A stretch of 64,000 nucleotides of DNA from Agarivorans aestuarii (GCF_019670125.1 NZ_AP023033.1:3337001-3401000); one strand, 5' to 3'; numbered from the stretch's first letter, positions 17,626 through 27,129 are shown. Notes: generated by a model from the letters alone, not told the origin. A program made the numbers and translations.

Positions 17626-18123
17626 ATGACGCCAGTAAACTTATCACCCGAGCAACAGCTCAAAGAACGTATTCTCGATCAGGTATTGGCCTTTTTATTA
17701 GAGGGCGATTGGCAGCAAATTGAGATGAAAAACATCGCTAGCCAATGTGGAATTAGCGACGCTGAACTGAATGAATGCTTTCCAAGTTTGCAGTCAATTA
17801 CCTCTGCGGTAAATAGCCGACTAACCCAAAATTTTATTCAGCATTTGGATTTAAGCAGCCGTGAAAGTTTACGCCTAACTTGGTTAGACAGCTTAGAGTC
17901 ACCACGCTTTCGCGCCATTGTTCATTTGTTTATTGATGCTTCTCAGCAAAAAAGTGTGGCGTGGCGATTAGCCAATGTTGGTTGGAACCAGTTCACTAAC
18001 CATGTGGCCAGCCATTTAGGCTATCAAGCGGTAAACCAAGACCTACCCTGGTTGCTTGGCAAATCGATGCTCAAATTTATTAACCAGCGGGGACGTATTC
18101 CCCTCAAAAGCGTAGACAGTTAG
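17626..18123 (+). CDS. TetR/AcrR-like transcriptional regulator
   Basis: This is a 165-residue protein whose N-terminal part fits a TetR helix-turn-helix: QLKERILDQVLAFLLEGDWQ, then IEMKNIASQCGISDAELNEC. The last part of the usual TetR signature (tYYFxsK) is altered to ECFPSLQSIT, so it is a divergent member. The C-terminal half is helical with no recognisable ligand domain. I chose the ATG at 17626 because AGGAAG lies six bases upstream; the frame is open from 17593. It may be cotranscribed with ugpQ. Its target is unknown. Confidence 0.65.
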   Translation: MTPVNLSPEQQLKERILDQVLAFLLEGDWQQIEMKNIASQCGISDAELNECFPSLQSITSAVNSRLTQNFIQHLDLSSRESLRLTWLDSLESPRFRAIVHLFIDASQQKSVAWRLANVGWNQFTNHVASHLGYQAVNQDLPWLLGKSMLKFINQRGRIPLKSVDS

Positions 18124-18131
18124 CTGATTAG

Positions 18132-18665
18132 CTATTCTAAGTCCTCGGCAATAATTGAATAAACCGCCGCATGGCAAGGTTTGCCATAATCCAATACTCG
18201 CGCACGAGCTAGGCATTCAAACTGAGCGCCAGCCTTTTCGGCCACTCTGCGGCTGGCAAAGTTTTCTTCGGCTATCACTAGCTCTAGGCGATTAAGCTGC
18301 AAGGCATTAAAGGCATAGTCGGCCATTAAACGCACCGCTTCTGAGGCAATGCCTTTGCCACTCGCACTGTCTTTTATCCAATAGCCTAAGTTGGCTGAGC
18401 GGTAATTCCATTCGATGCGATTAATTGCAATAGCCCCTAAAAACTCGCCACCTTGGCAGGCAAAGATCCCCATATCAAAAGCAATGTTCTTGGCAATGGC
18501 TGCTTGGCTTAGGGCCAGCCATGAACGGCTTTCGTCTTCAGGGTAATCCTCTTCCATCCAATCTAGCCAGCGACAACCGCTAATAGCGGTTTCGCGCACT
18601 GCCTGCGCATGAGCGCTAACATCACTGGGTAGGTAAGGGCGAATAAGCACGTGCTTGCCTCGCAT
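18132..18665 (-). CDS. GNAT-family N-acetyltransferase (RimJ/RimL-like)
   Basis: This is a 177-residue acetyl-CoA-dependent acyltransferase. The start MRGKHVLIRPYLPSDV, central NLGYWIKDSASGKGIASEAV (acetyl-CoA loop, Q/RxxGxG/A-like) and C-terminal LNRLELVIAEENFASRRVAE (then KAGAQFE) match the Acetyltransf_3 group. Such enzymes modify ribosomal protein N-termini or small amines; the substrate is not evident. Two ATGs are adjacent, and the second (18665) has AGGAG at better spacing. It follows the DUF2956 gene by only nine bases and is likely cotranscribed with it. Confidence 0.82.
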   Translation of the reverse strand: MRGKHVLIRPYLPSDVSAHAQAVRETAISGCRWLDWMEEDYPEDESRSWLALSQAAIAKNIAFDMGIFACQGGEFLGAIAINRIEWNYRSANLGYWIKDSASGKGIASEAVRLMADYAFNALQLNRLELVIAEENFASRRVAEKAGAQFECLARARVLDYGKPCHAAVYSIIAEDLE

Positions 18666-18674
18666 CATTAGCTC

Positions 18675-19019
18675 CTAGGCTGGCAAATTACTATAAACAT
18701 AGGCTGCAAACCCTATCCACGACAAGCCCAGCAATACCCAAGGTAACGCCTGCGGCTTACTTACACTTTCCGTTTGCGACTCATCATGGCTTTCGACTTG
18801 ATTATCACTTTGCTGGCGAGCCTGCTTTTTACGGGCTTTGTCGGCTTCACGCATTTTAGCTTTATGTTGCTTTTTGTATTGCTCAATCCCTTTTTGAATA
18901 CCCGCCGATATCAATTTGGTTTGATCTTTGGTTTGGCCCGGTCGCTGATTAGCTTTTGCTATTGCATCCGCTGTTGCTACCGTTTCTTCCGAAATTTTTT
19001 GTTTCTGCTGCTTTGCCAC
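18675..19019 (-). CDS. DUF2956 family tail-anchored protein
   Basis: This 114-residue protein matches what I recall of DUF2956, found in gammaproteobacteria. It has a conserved N-terminal segment (ANQRPGQTKDQTKLISAGIQ), then a highly charged Lys/Arg helix (KQHKAKMREADKARKKQARQ). One C-terminal hydrophobic segment (LPWVLLGLSWIGFAAYVYSN) ends four residues from the terminus. The topology suggests a cytosolic coiled region anchored by the tail. The start is GTG at 19017-19019 with a G-rich ribosome site. No function is known for the family. It is upstream of the GNAT gene in one unit. Confidence 0.75.
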   Translation of the reverse strand: MAKQQKQKISEETVATADAIAKANQRPGQTKDQTKLISAGIQKGIEQYKKQHKAKMREADKARKKQARQQSDNQVESHDESQTESVSKPQALPWVLLGLSWIGFAAYVYSNLPA

Positions 19020-19190
19020 ATTACCCCCTAGCGTAGAATGCTACTTTGAACTATCTAGCTACATAAGTCTAAAAGATCACGCAACTATAATAAAACAAAG
19101 CCTTTTTTGTAGAGTAACAACCTTGATCATTTTTTTATAACAGCCTTCGGCTTACACTAAGCAAATTTTTTTGTTCAGGGAGAATAACGG

Positions 19191-20411
19191 ATGAACACCC
19201 CACTACTTGGGGCACAAATGTTACTTGTTGCATTTGGCGCTACCACCCTAGTACCTCTATTAACGGGCATAAGCCCTAACCTCGCACTGTTGGGTGCAGG
19301 TATTGGTACTCTAATTTTTCAGATTTGCACCAAGCGACAGATTCCTATTTTCTTAGGAAGTTCATTTGCCTTTATTGGCCCAATTATTTTGGGTACACAA
19401 CAATTTGGCCTGCCGGCAACCTTAAGCGGCTTAATGGCTGCAGGCTTAATGTTCATAATTATTAGTGCCGTGGTAAAAGTACGCGGCGTTAAGGTAATTG
19501 AGCGTTTTTTACCGCCAGTTGTTGTTGGCCCAGTGATTATGGTGATTGGTTTAGGCTTGGCACCGGTTGCGGTAAACATGGCACTGGGTAAAACCGGTGA
19601 TGGTTCAGCGGTATTGGTTGAGCAAGACATAGCGCTTCTTATCTCACTGGCAGCCTTATTCACTACCATTGTGATATCGATTTTTGCCAAAGGCATGTTA
19701 AAACTAATGCCGATTATTAGCGGTGTTGCGGTAGGTTATATATTAAGCTTGTTCTTTGGCTTGGTGGATTTTACTGCAGTAAGCGAAGCGGCTTGGTTTG
19801 CTATTCCAGAGTTTGTTACGCCAGAATTTAACTGGCAGGCCATTCTATTTATTGCCCCCATTGGTTTGATTGTTACCATTGAACACTTTGGCGACATCTT
19901 AGCCATCTCCAACGTAACCGGTAAAAACTTTGTAGAAAAGCCGGGCATTCACCGCTCATTATTGGGTGATGGTTTAGCCACCATAACCGCCGCCAGTTTT
20001 GGTGCGCCGCCGGTGGTAAGTTACGGCGAGGTAACTGGCGCAGTAAGCCTGCTTAAAACCTACAACCCTATCATCATGACTTGGGCTGCGGTATTTGCGA
20101 TTGGCCTAGCTTTTGTGGGTAAAACAGGTGCCTTATTACTATCGATTCCAGTACCGGTGATGGGCGGCATTATGTGTTTGTTATTTGGTGCTATTGCCGC
20201 CATTGGTTTAAATACTCTAATTAGCAAACAAGTGGATTTATCGATTCCACGCAACCTTGTGATTGTTTCAGTGACCTTAGTATTTGGCATTGGTGGCATG
20301 GCGGTTGGCGTAGGTGAGTTCACCCTAAAAGGTGTGGGTTTATGCGGCATCGTAGCGATTATTCTTAACTTGGTATTACCACAAGAAGAGAAAGCTACTG
20401 ACGCTAAATAG
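19191..20411 (+). CDS. uraA: uracil permease, nucleobase:cation symporter-2 family
   Basis: This is a 406-residue, 14-TM-type nucleobase/H+ symporter (NCS2). It opens LLGAQMLLVAFGATTLVPLL, like UraA. It carries the family signatures PPVVVGPVIMVIGLGLAPVA near residue 108 and TIEHFGDILAISNVTGK near 226, whose Glu-His pair contacts the base. GDGLATITAASFGAPPVVSY near 260 is the second conserved loop. Uracil is the likeliest substrate by resemblance, though xanthine/uracil relatives cannot be excluded. It is monocistronic, with a strong terminator directly after the stop. Confidence 0.87.
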   Translation: MNTPLLGAQMLLVAFGATTLVPLLTGISPNLALLGAGIGTLIFQICTKRQIPIFLGSSFAFIGPIILGTQQFGLPATLSGLMAAGLMFIIISAVVKVRGVKVIERFLPPVVVGPVIMVIGLGLAPVAVNMALGKTGDGSAVLVEQDIALLISLAALFTTIVISIFAKGMLKLMPIISGVAVGYILSLFFGLVDFTAVSEAAWFAIPEFVTPEFNWQAILFIAPIGLIVTIEHFGDILAISNVTGKNFVEKPGIHRSLLGDGLATITAASFGAPPVVSYGEVTGAVSLLKTYNPIIMTWAAVFAIGLAFVGKTGALLLSIPVPVMGGIMCLLFGAIAAIGLNTLISKQVDLSIPRNLVIVSVTLVFGIGGMAVGVGEFTLKGVGLCGIVAIILNLVLPQEEKATDAK

Positions 20412-20431
20412 GCTTAGCTCAATACTAAAAA

Positions 20432-20450
20432 GGCCAGCATCTCGCTGGCC
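20432..20450. terminator. intrinsic terminator after uraA
   Basis: GGCCAGC-ATCTC-GCTGGCC forms a 7-bp perfect stem with AAAAA on the left and TTTTTT on the right. It serves the convergent uraA and DUF1501 genes. Confidence 0.92.
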
Positions 20451-20473
20451 TTTTTTATTACTTATTTAAAGGG

Positions 20474-21820
20474 TTAACTAAACATCGATAGATGAGTTTG
20501 ATCAAAGTTGCTCAAGCTTGGGAACAACTCAAGCACTTCGCTATCACTTAAACCAAACCAACGGGCTAAACTGGCAAAATATTGCTCATTGGCCACTTGT
20601 GGGATCATTCGACCGCCGCCCACATCATAAGCGCTGTCTAAGGCTTGCTCGATAACCGAGCCATAAATCTCGCCACCATTTACCGCGCCGCCCATCACAA
20701 GTTGATTACCCGCCCAGCCATGGTCGGTGCCGTCGCCATTAGAGCTTAGCGTTCTGCCAAAATCTGACATGGTAAAGGTGGTTACTTGGTTAGATAAACC
20801 TAGAGTGGTCATCGCACCATCAAATTCAGCCATAGCTTCGGCAAGCTGCGCCAATAACGCTGGGTGATTAACATTTTGATCGTCATGAGTATCAAAACCG
20901 CCCATGCCTACAAAATAAACTTGTCGCCCTACCCCAAATTGCGATTGCACAGATAAGGTTTTGGCTACTGCAAGCAATTGCTTAGACAAATTGCTATCAC
21001 CAAATACATCGGTGAATTCTTCGGCGCTGCCAAGCGCGTCGTTTAGCTGTTCGGTATTGCTAATCGAGGTGTCTAATTTATCACTGTAGCTTTTTGCCAA
21101 GGGGTGACTAGCACGACTAAACATTTGCTCGAGTTGTTGCCTAAAATCTTGAGTACGTTGCGAAGTACCGTTATATGCATGCACTCGAGTAATACCCGAT
21201 TTATTCATGGCAAAAGGAATTGAATTTGGGCCAGTTTGCCACAGGTTATTTCCAGATAAAGATATGTTTGAACCAAAGCTGTCATGTTGATTGAGCAGCT
21301 CTAAAATGCGCCCGCCCCAACCATAATTAATGCTTTCTTTTTCTCGACCTTGCATCCACGTAGCTTGCTGGTCGTTATGTGAAAACAAATTGCTAGGTAT
21401 CGCAGCACTTTTGGCTTTGTACTGCTCCAAGGTAATAGGAGCAACTAAACTCCCTACGCCTGAAACTACAGCAAGTTTCTGATTGTTAAACAAGGGCTCA
21501 ATGGCTGACAAACCCGGATTTAAGCCAATGCCACCATTAACGGCGGTAACTGGATTAATCGCTATTGAATCTCTCACTGCCAAGTTTTGTCGGCTATTCA
21601 AATAAGCAGCTAAAGGGTCGCCTTGCTGCGGAATCAGCATATTAAACGAGTCATTTCCGCCTTTCAAAAAAATACATACTAAGGCTTTAAATCCATCAGC
21701 GCTGGCCGCGGGTGTAGCCAAACTTGTCATCGCTTTTAATTGCATACTGGTGAGCGCTGCCATCGACACCCCACCTTTTAAGCACAGCGATAAAAACTCT
21801 CGCCTGTTTTTATAAGTCAT
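20474..21820 (-). CDS. DUF1501 family protein with Tat-type leader
   Basis: This 448-residue protein of the DUF1501 family (sulfatase/alkaline-phosphatase-like fold) has no assigned activity. The N-terminus KNRREFLSLCLKGGVSMAAL is a twin-arginine signal, implying export as a folded, possibly cofactor-bearing protein. FLKGGNDSFNMLIP near 50 is the family signature, and FGRTLSSNGDGTDHGWAGNQ near 350 is the second conserved block. It lies nine bases after the DUF1800 gene and is cotranscribed with it. The two families are almost always paired, which suggests a shared secreted complex. Confidence 0.88.
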   Translation of the reverse strand: MTYKNRREFLSLCLKGGVSMAALTSMQLKAMTSLATPAASADGFKALVCIFLKGGNDSFNMLIPQQGDPLAAYLNSRQNLAVRDSIAINPVTAVNGGIGLNPGLSAIEPLFNNQKLAVVSGVGSLVAPITLEQYKAKSAAIPSNLFSHNDQQATWMQGREKESINYGWGGRILELLNQHDSFGSNISLSGNNLWQTGPNSIPFAMNKSGITRVHAYNGTSQRTQDFRQQLEQMFSRASHPLAKSYSDKLDTSISNTEQLNDALGSAEEFTDVFGDSNLSKQLLAVAKTLSVQSQFGVGRQVYFVGMGGFDTHDDQNVNHPALLAQLAEAMAEFDGAMTTLGLSNQVTTFTMSDFGRTLSSNGDGTDHGWAGNQLVMGGAVNGGEIYGSVIEQALDSAYDVGGGRMIPQVANEQYFASLARWFGLSDSEVLELFPSLSNFDQTHLSMFS

Positions 21821-21829
21821 CTCAGGCTC

Positions 21830-23719
21830 CTAAAGCTGAACTATGTAGTCGGGAGACACCGACACGGTAAACAACAAAAACGCAACTTGCTGATAAGGGG
21901 TCCAACTCGACCAAATATCTTGCACTTCGCGCAGAGTTTGACGCAGGTCACTGCTCATGCTGCCGCTATAAAACAAGGTATCGTAGTAATCGAGCAACGC
22001 TTCTAAACCCTGTTGCTCAAGAATATCCACGTGAGCTTGTAGGCTCAGCATAATGCGTTTATCACTTGGCTCAGAAACCAGCTCTTTTATGTTCCATAGA
22101 AAGCCGCTGTACTGGTTATTGAACTGACCAATTAGCGCTGCGTCATTAGCAATTTGGAGCTCTGGTGCAACAATATCTAGCTCCAACAAATCGGCGGGTT
22201 GATAATCTGGCCTAAAGAAATTAAATACCGATGGCGATCCCAGCGGGGTTTGTCCGTGGCTATCGTTTAGCGACCAAGTGAAGTACCAATTAGCAGGGCT
22301 AGCGGCATCTAGTTCACGCCAGAACTGAACGGTTCGTAATAAAGGTTCGCGAATTTTTCCGTAGTAACTTATTACACCTGAATTTTGCCTGGCTTCATCA
22401 TCAAGCAAAATAGCGCTTACTACAGCCGCTAAATCACCGCGCTCTCCACTGCCATTGTCATCAAATACATTGGCTACACGCTCTACATATTGTGGTGTAG
22501 GGTTAGACGTCACTAAACGTTGAATAAGCTGTTTAGAGATAAATGGTGCAACATTAGGATGCTCAAAAAGATTATCTAGTGCATCACGCATGTCATCTTC
22601 TGCGGTTTGCCCACCTGCTAGCACCACACCATTTAGCAGTGTTTTGTCTTTTTGCGAGTGATAATCAGGATAAGCTTCCATAGGGATAGTGAAATTACGG
22701 CTTGGTCGCTTCCACCGGGCGCTTGCACCAAAGGTCCAACCGGTGAAAACTCTCGCAAAACCTTCAATTTCCTCTTGCCCATAGGTGGCAATGGTATTGC
22801 CTTCACCATCGCGTTTAACACTACCATCTTGATTCAGCTCTGCTAAACCAATGGTAAATAACTGCATCACTTCTCGGGCGTAGTTTTCATCTGGACGAAT
22901 ATTAAGTTCTTCGTCAGCTTTTTCGTTGCCTAAATGACTTAAATAGGTGCCCATTACTGGTGATAAGGTTACGTCTTCCAAAAGCTCACGAAAATTACCA
23001 AAGGCACGGGTCAGCAAAATATCTTGATAATGTGCCATGCCTTCGGGCTCGCCGCGCAGGGCATTGTTGCTATCAGATACAACAAAAATCTCACTTAAAG
23101 CAAAAGCCACCCGCTGTCGCAGCTGGTCAGGAGCATTAAGAGAGGCCTTCCACCATGCATCGATTCGGTTAATTTGGTTTGGCTCTTCACGGTCTGGGTA
23201 ATTAGCCACTAGAGGTAAGTGCTTGGTTATTGGCAACTGCATTTGCTCTGCTAACCACTCTTGCTCGCTAATACCTGTTGCCTCGTCAATTTCGCTGCCT
23301 TTAGGTCCTAAAGTAGCTTGATGCAGCAATCGCGCGGCTTGAGAGCTGCTCATTGCATTTTGCACCTCAAAACTCAAACGCTGGCGAGTCACTTGATCTT
23401 GGTCGTTAGTAATAGCAACTTCAAAAGTGTAAGTATCAGCGCTAAGGCTGGAGTTGTTATCTGGAACAATTTCCAACTCTAAGCTGTCGCTTTGAACAAA
23501 GTTAATGCTAGGACCCGATACTTGGCGCCATTCAACTTTACTAATGGTGCCTAAACCAGTTGCTTTCGCTCTTAGGCTTACCGGTTGTCCCTTGCGGGCG
23601 GTTTCGCTTAACTCTACTTCTACATTGGGCTCTTGCGGTTGAGCGGGCGCAGACTCAGAGCCCCCGCCGCCACAAGCAAACAATGACAAAAGCAAAGCCA
23701 TACCAATAATACTTCGCAT
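21830..23719 (-). CDS. DUF1800 family lipoprotein
   Basis: This protein of about 629 residues belongs to the DUF1800 family. The leader MRSIIGMALLLSLFACGGGG ends in a lipobox-like LFAC, so it is probably lipid-anchored at Cys16. An Ig/PKD-like beta region (residues about 30-120) precedes the DUF1800 domain, which starts near AARLLHQATLGPKGSEIDE. Later signatures are NYAREVMQLFTIGLAELNQD and SPSVFNFFRPDY. The ATG at 23719 is preferred because it gives a compact lipoprotein leader, but 23731 is also possible and neither has a strong ribosome site. It is the first gene of a two-gene unit with DUF1501. Its function is unknown. Confidence 0.83.
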   Translation of the reverse strand: MRSIIGMALLLSLFACGGGGSESAPAQPQEPNVEVELSETARKGQPVSLRAKATGLGTISKVEWRQVSGPSINFVQSDSLELEIVPDNNSSLSADTYTFEVAITNDQDQVTRQRLSFEVQNAMSSSQAARLLHQATLGPKGSEIDEATGISEQEWLAEQMQLPITKHLPLVANYPDREEPNQINRIDAWWKASLNAPDQLRQRVAFALSEIFVVSDSNNALRGEPEGMAHYQDILLTRAFGNFRELLEDVTLSPVMGTYLSHLGNEKADEELNIRPDENYAREVMQLFTIGLAELNQDGSVKRDGEGNTIATYGQEEIEGFARVFTGWTFGASARWKRPSRNFTIPMEAYPDYHSQKDKTLLNGVVLAGGQTAEDDMRDALDNLFEHPNVAPFISKQLIQRLVTSNPTPQYVERVANVFDDNGSGERGDLAAVVSAILLDDEARQNSGVISYYGKIREPLLRTVQFWRELDAASPANWYFTWSLNDSHGQTPLGSPSVFNFFRPDYQPADLLELDIVAPELQIANDAALIGQFNNQYSGFLWNIKELVSEPSDKRIMLSLQAHVDILEQQGLEALLDYYDTLFYSGSMSSDLRQTLREVQDIWSSWTPYQQVAFLLFTVSVSPDYIVQL

Positions 23720-23731
23720 TAACACGTCCAT

Positions 23732-24069
23732 GTTATTAACAAATAAAAAGATAGAGTGTCTAGAAACCAAACCTACAAATCAACAACTTGCTAACATCTG
23801 GTTTATATATACCTGTTAGCGCTACTTTACACCAACAATATGATTAATAAGCGCACAAGGCTCCAAATATGACCAAAGTAGTCTACGGCTAGTTTACAGG
23901 TGGGATACTCAGCACAATAGACAAGTGGGCTTTGATAAGTGAGTAGTTGAGCATAAGCAAGCACTCATATTATTGGGAGATAACAATTCGTTAAAATCAG
24001 TTAAATGACCAAACAGCGAAGGACAAGGTGCAATACTGAGCACATCGAATACCTAGTATTGCTAAAAAC
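23732..24069. other. 338-base intergenic region with no recognised feature
   Basis: This stretch lies between the start of the DUF1800 gene and the stop of the LysE gene. I see no convincing ORF, hairpin or repeat. It should carry the promoter of the DUF1800-DUF1501 unit. Confidence 0.5.
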
Positions 24070-24663
24070 TTACACCCACAACAGCACTACGCAGCCAGCA
24101 GTTAAGAATGACATGGTAATATTAAAACGCTGTCGTGCGATAGGTGCACTTAACCAGCGGGCAATAAACTTTCCAAAGCTCACCCAAATTGAACCGGTAA
24201 CCGGATTCACCAAGAAAAACGTAAGAACTAAAGCCCAAATAGACTCCCAGTAAGCTTCACCCGGTAAGGCAAAACTGGCCACGGCAGAAGAGGTCATCAT
24301 CCACGCTTTAGGGTTTAAGTATTGAAAACCAAGTGACTCAAAAAAACTCAGCGGTTTTGCCATCTGCTGCTTAGCTAACTGACTTTGACGCAAAATACGC
24401 AAAGCCAAATACAGCAAGTAAGCACTTCCTAATATTTTTAAGGTCCATTGCAAGCTTGGATACTGCTGAAATACCCAGCTAAGCCCCAAGCCCATTAATA
24501 AGATCATCGTGGCAATGCCAGTGGGTATACCTGCCATTTGCGGCACACTGCGCTTATAGCCAAAATTAGCACCCGAAAATGTTAACAGCATATTGTTGGG
24601 CCCAGGTGTACCTGCCATTACAAAAGCAAATAACACCATCGATGAAAACAACGCGATATCCAT
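24070..24663 (-). CDS. LysE/RhtB-family amino acid exporter
   Basis: This is a 197-residue, six-TM inner-membrane exporter. It opens MDIALFSSMVLFAFVMAGTP, then GPNNMLLTFSG, the LysE family hallmark GPNN. FQYLNPKAWMM near 123 is the second conserved loop. Members export basic amino acids, threonine, homoserine or cysteine. I chose the ATG at 24663 because GGGAGGA lies immediately upstream; the longer frame from 24735 runs through the operator. It is divergent from a MocR-type regulator, and a perfect palindrome lies 20 bases before its start. The exported amino acid is not known. Confidence 0.87.
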   Translation of the reverse strand: MDIALFSSMVLFAFVMAGTPGPNNMLLTFSGANFGYKRSVPQMAGIPTGIATMILLMGLGLSWVFQQYPSLQWTLKILGSAYLLYLALRILRQSQLAKQQMAKPLSFFESLGFQYLNPKAWMMTSSAVASFALPGEAYWESIWALVLTFFLVNPVTGSIWVSFGKFIARWLSAPIARQRFNITMSFLTAGCVVLLWV

Positions 24664-24682
24664 ACCGTCCTCCCAAATTAAA

Positions 24683-24698
24683 ATTGTATCGATACAAT
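24683..24698. promoter_or_regulatory. perfect 16-bp palindromic operator, probable MocR site
   Basis: ATTGTATCGATACAAT is a perfect 16-base palindrome. It lies 20 bases upstream of the LysE start and 84 bases upstream of the MocR start, in their shared divergent region. The core TATCGATA half-sites resemble GntR/MocR-type operators. I infer that the adjacent regulator binds here. Confidence 0.7.
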
Positions 24699-24782
24699 CA
24701 AGCAAAATGATTAAAAAATCGTAGTTAACTCTCATTACTCACGCTAATATAGCGGTAACAAGAGATCAAAAGGTTTATTGTC

Positions 24783-26168
24783 ATGATGACAATTTGGCAG
24801 AACTTAGATAGTAGCAATAACAAAGCGACTCAGATTGTTGAACAGCTCCGCCTTCACATTGAGCAACAGCAACTTAAACCTGGCGACAAGTTGCCGCCTC
24901 AGCGACAACTGGCAGAGCACCTCGCTGTTACGGTAGGTACCATTAGCCGCGCCTACGCCCAAGCAGAACTGCAAGGTTTAATTGAATCGAAAACCGGCAG
25001 TGGCAGTTATGTAAAAAGCCCAACCAATTATCAGCAGCAATGGGGAAGCTTAAAGGGCAATAATCAGCATATTGAGCTTTGGCAAAACACCGCCTTTACC
25101 CAAGCGCGTGCGCAGCAGTTGGTGCCCTTGCTGCAAAACTATGCTCAAGCAGGAGAGCAGCTCGATCAGTTATTAGACAATGACCACAGCCAAAACTTAG
25201 TGGCGCAGCGTGAATCGGTGTGTGCTTGGCTTAATCAGAGCAGCAGTTGCTTTAAACCTGAACAACTTTTTTTTAGTTATGGTGCCCAGCATGGCTTAAA
25301 TCTATGTTTAATCGCGCTTGAATTGGTGAGTGAGCGGGTACTGTGCGAGGCTTTGTGTTATCCCGGCTTAATCACCCTCTCTAAACAATTAAAGATAGAG
25401 CTAAAAGGTGTTGCCTTAGATGAACAAGGCATTTGCCCAGATAGCCTGCTAAGCCATATCGAAAAATATCACCCCAAAGCTTTATACCTTACGCCAACCC
25501 TGCAAAACCCCACCACTGCAATCATGCCTGAGGCTCGGCGCCAGCAGATCATCGATATTTGCGCCGCTCACCAAGTAATCATTATTGAAGATGATGTATG
25601 TGGATTGCTGCCAGATCAGCGCCCACCCGCCATGGTTGAAATGGCGCCGCAACAGGTTATTTACTTAAACAGTTTCTCTAAAGGCGCTTTTAAAGGGCTT
25701 AGGTTTGCCTACTTACACACGCCGGCTCACTTGCAAACCGCCTTTAATAGCGCCATAAGGGGCAGTGTTTGGAATATTAGCCCTTTACTGGTTGATGTGG
25801 CGATCCAGTGGATACAAGCCGGTTTTGCCGACAAAGCCCTAATAGAGCAACGGCGCTTAATTGGCCAACGGGCCCAGCTACTTCACCACCATATGGCGGG
25901 CATGGATTATAGTTACCAAGAAGGCGGTTTACATTGCTGGCTGCGCTTACCCGCTAACTGGCGCTGCAGCCAGTTTGTTGCTGCAGCACAGCAACACGGT
26001 GTAGAGGTCGCTTCTGCAGAGCATTTTGTGGTAGATAATCAAGCTAGCCCTAACGCAGTGCGTTTATCTTTAGGCCAAGCTGAATCTAATCAACAGCTCG
26101 ATCAAGGCTTAGCAATTTTAGCTAAACTGCTCAAAGCCACACCCGAGCCCAAACGGCAATTATTCTAA
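24783..26168 (+). CDS. MocR/PdxR-type regulator: GntR HTH fused to PLP aminotransferase-like domain
   Basis: This is a 461-residue MocR-class regulator. The N-terminal GntR winged helix spans about 10-75 (QIVEQLRLHIEQQQLKPGDK, LPPQRQLAEHLAVTVGTISR). The C-terminal fold-type I aminotransferase-like domain runs from about 95 to the end. The expected PLP lysine sits in YLNSFSKGAFKGLRFAYL near residue 300, with IIIEDDVCGLL as the cofactor Asp region. Proteins of this type sense amino acids or PLP and often control a neighbouring LysE exporter. AAAAGG nine bases before the ATG supports the start. It is divergent from the LysE gene and followed by rlmJ. Confidence 0.9.
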   Translation: MMTIWQNLDSSNNKATQIVEQLRLHIEQQQLKPGDKLPPQRQLAEHLAVTVGTISRAYAQAELQGLIESKTGSGSYVKSPTNYQQQWGSLKGNNQHIELWQNTAFTQARAQQLVPLLQNYAQAGEQLDQLLDNDHSQNLVAQRESVCAWLNQSSSCFKPEQLFFSYGAQHGLNLCLIALELVSERVLCEALCYPGLITLSKQLKIELKGVALDEQGICPDSLLSHIEKYHPKALYLTPTLQNPTTAIMPEARRQQIIDICAAHQVIIIEDDVCGLLPDQRPPAMVEMAPQQVIYLNSFSKGAFKGLRFAYLHTPAHLQTAFNSAIRGSVWNISPLLVDVAIQWIQAGFADKALIEQRRLIGQRAQLLHHHMAGMDYSYQEGGLHCWLRLPANWRCSQFVAAAQQHGVEVASAEHFVVDNQASPNAVRLSLGQAESNQQLDQGLAILAKLLKATPEPKRQLF

Positions 26169-26276
26169 GCGACTAAACACCGATAAACTTGCATCTGCGC
26201 TAGTCTCTACCTAGACTAGCGCAATATTGCCAGCCTTGGCTGAGCCCTCATATTTCTTCAATGTCGAGACAACACT

Positions 26277-27119
26277 TTGTTAAGCTATCGCCACTCTTAT
26301 CATGCAGGCAACTTTGCCGATGTACTTAAACACTTAGTGCAACAACGCATCATTTCTTACCTTACTCAAAAAGATAAACCCTTGTGTTACATCGACACCC
26401 ACGCAGGCGCTGGGGCGTATAGCCTTAATAGCCCAGAAGCTAAGAAAAAGAGTGAGTACGAAAACGGCGTAGGTAAACTTTGGGATGCTGAAGACTTGCC
26501 CGAGTTAGTTAAAAACTACCTAAAACTAGTTAATCAAATTCATCCAGAAAAAACTCGCCAGCACTACCCCGGTTCACCGTGGATAGCCAAAATGATGCTA
26601 CGCCGTGAAGACCGCTTATTTTTGCACGAGTTGCACCCAAGTGAACAAGCGCCGTTAAACAGTTTATTCCAGCGTGACCGCCGCGCCAAAATTCGCCAAG
26701 AAAATGGTCATCAAAGCCTTATCGGATTAATGCCTCCCAAAGAGCGCCGTGGCTTAGTATTAATTGATCCATCTTACGAAGTTAAAGACGAATACCAAAC
26801 GGTAGTTAAAACCTTGAAAGAAGCTCACAAACGCTTTGCCTCTGGTACTTATGCACTTTGGTATCCAGTGGTAGACCGCCACCGCATCGACAAACTAGAA
26901 AAGCAGCTGAGCAACAGCGGCATTAGCAATATTCAATTGTTTGAATTAGGTATTCGCCACGACAGTGAAGAGTTTGGCATGACCGCCAGCGGCATGATCG
27001 TCATTAACCCACCGTGGACCTTGATGAAAGAAATGCAAGAAGTACTGCCCTATTTAGCAGAAACCTTAGGCGAAGAAGGCGAAGGTAATTGGCGCGCCGA
27101 AGTACTGGTAGAAGAGTAA
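26277..27119 (+). CDS. rlmJ: 23S rRNA (adenine(2030)-N(6))-methyltransferase RlmJ
   Basis: RlmJ methylates A2030 of 23S rRNA using SAM. The 280-residue product opens LSYRHSYHAGNFADVLKHLV, matching the conserved family N-terminus exactly where an initiator Met is expected. The initiator here is therefore TTG at 26277, and the upstream ATG at 26261 is out of frame. The SAM-binding motif is YIDTHAGAGAYSL near 38-50, and the catalytic DPSY motif lies in LVLIDPSYEVKDEY near 160. Its length equals the family's usual 280. It is monocistronic, ending at a 12-bp stem terminator. Confidence 0.93.
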   Translation: MLSYRHSYHAGNFADVLKHLVQQRIISYLTQKDKPLCYIDTHAGAGAYSLNSPEAKKKSEYENGVGKLWDAEDLPELVKNYLKLVNQIHPEKTRQHYPGSPWIAKMMLRREDRLFLHELHPSEQAPLNSLFQRDRRAKIRQENGHQSLIGLMPPKERRGLVLIDPSYEVKDEYQTVVKTLKEAHKRFASGTYALWYPVVDRHRIDKLEKQLSNSGISNIQLFELGIRHDSEEFGMTASGMIVINPPWTLMKEMQEVLPYLAETLGEEGEGNWRAEVLVEE

Positions 27120-27129
27120 GCTAACACAT

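Noticed and set aside
19319..20350. Three antisense ORFs of 70-125 codons inside uraA
   Set aside because: They are mirror frames of conserved permease codons and show no start signals or family features.
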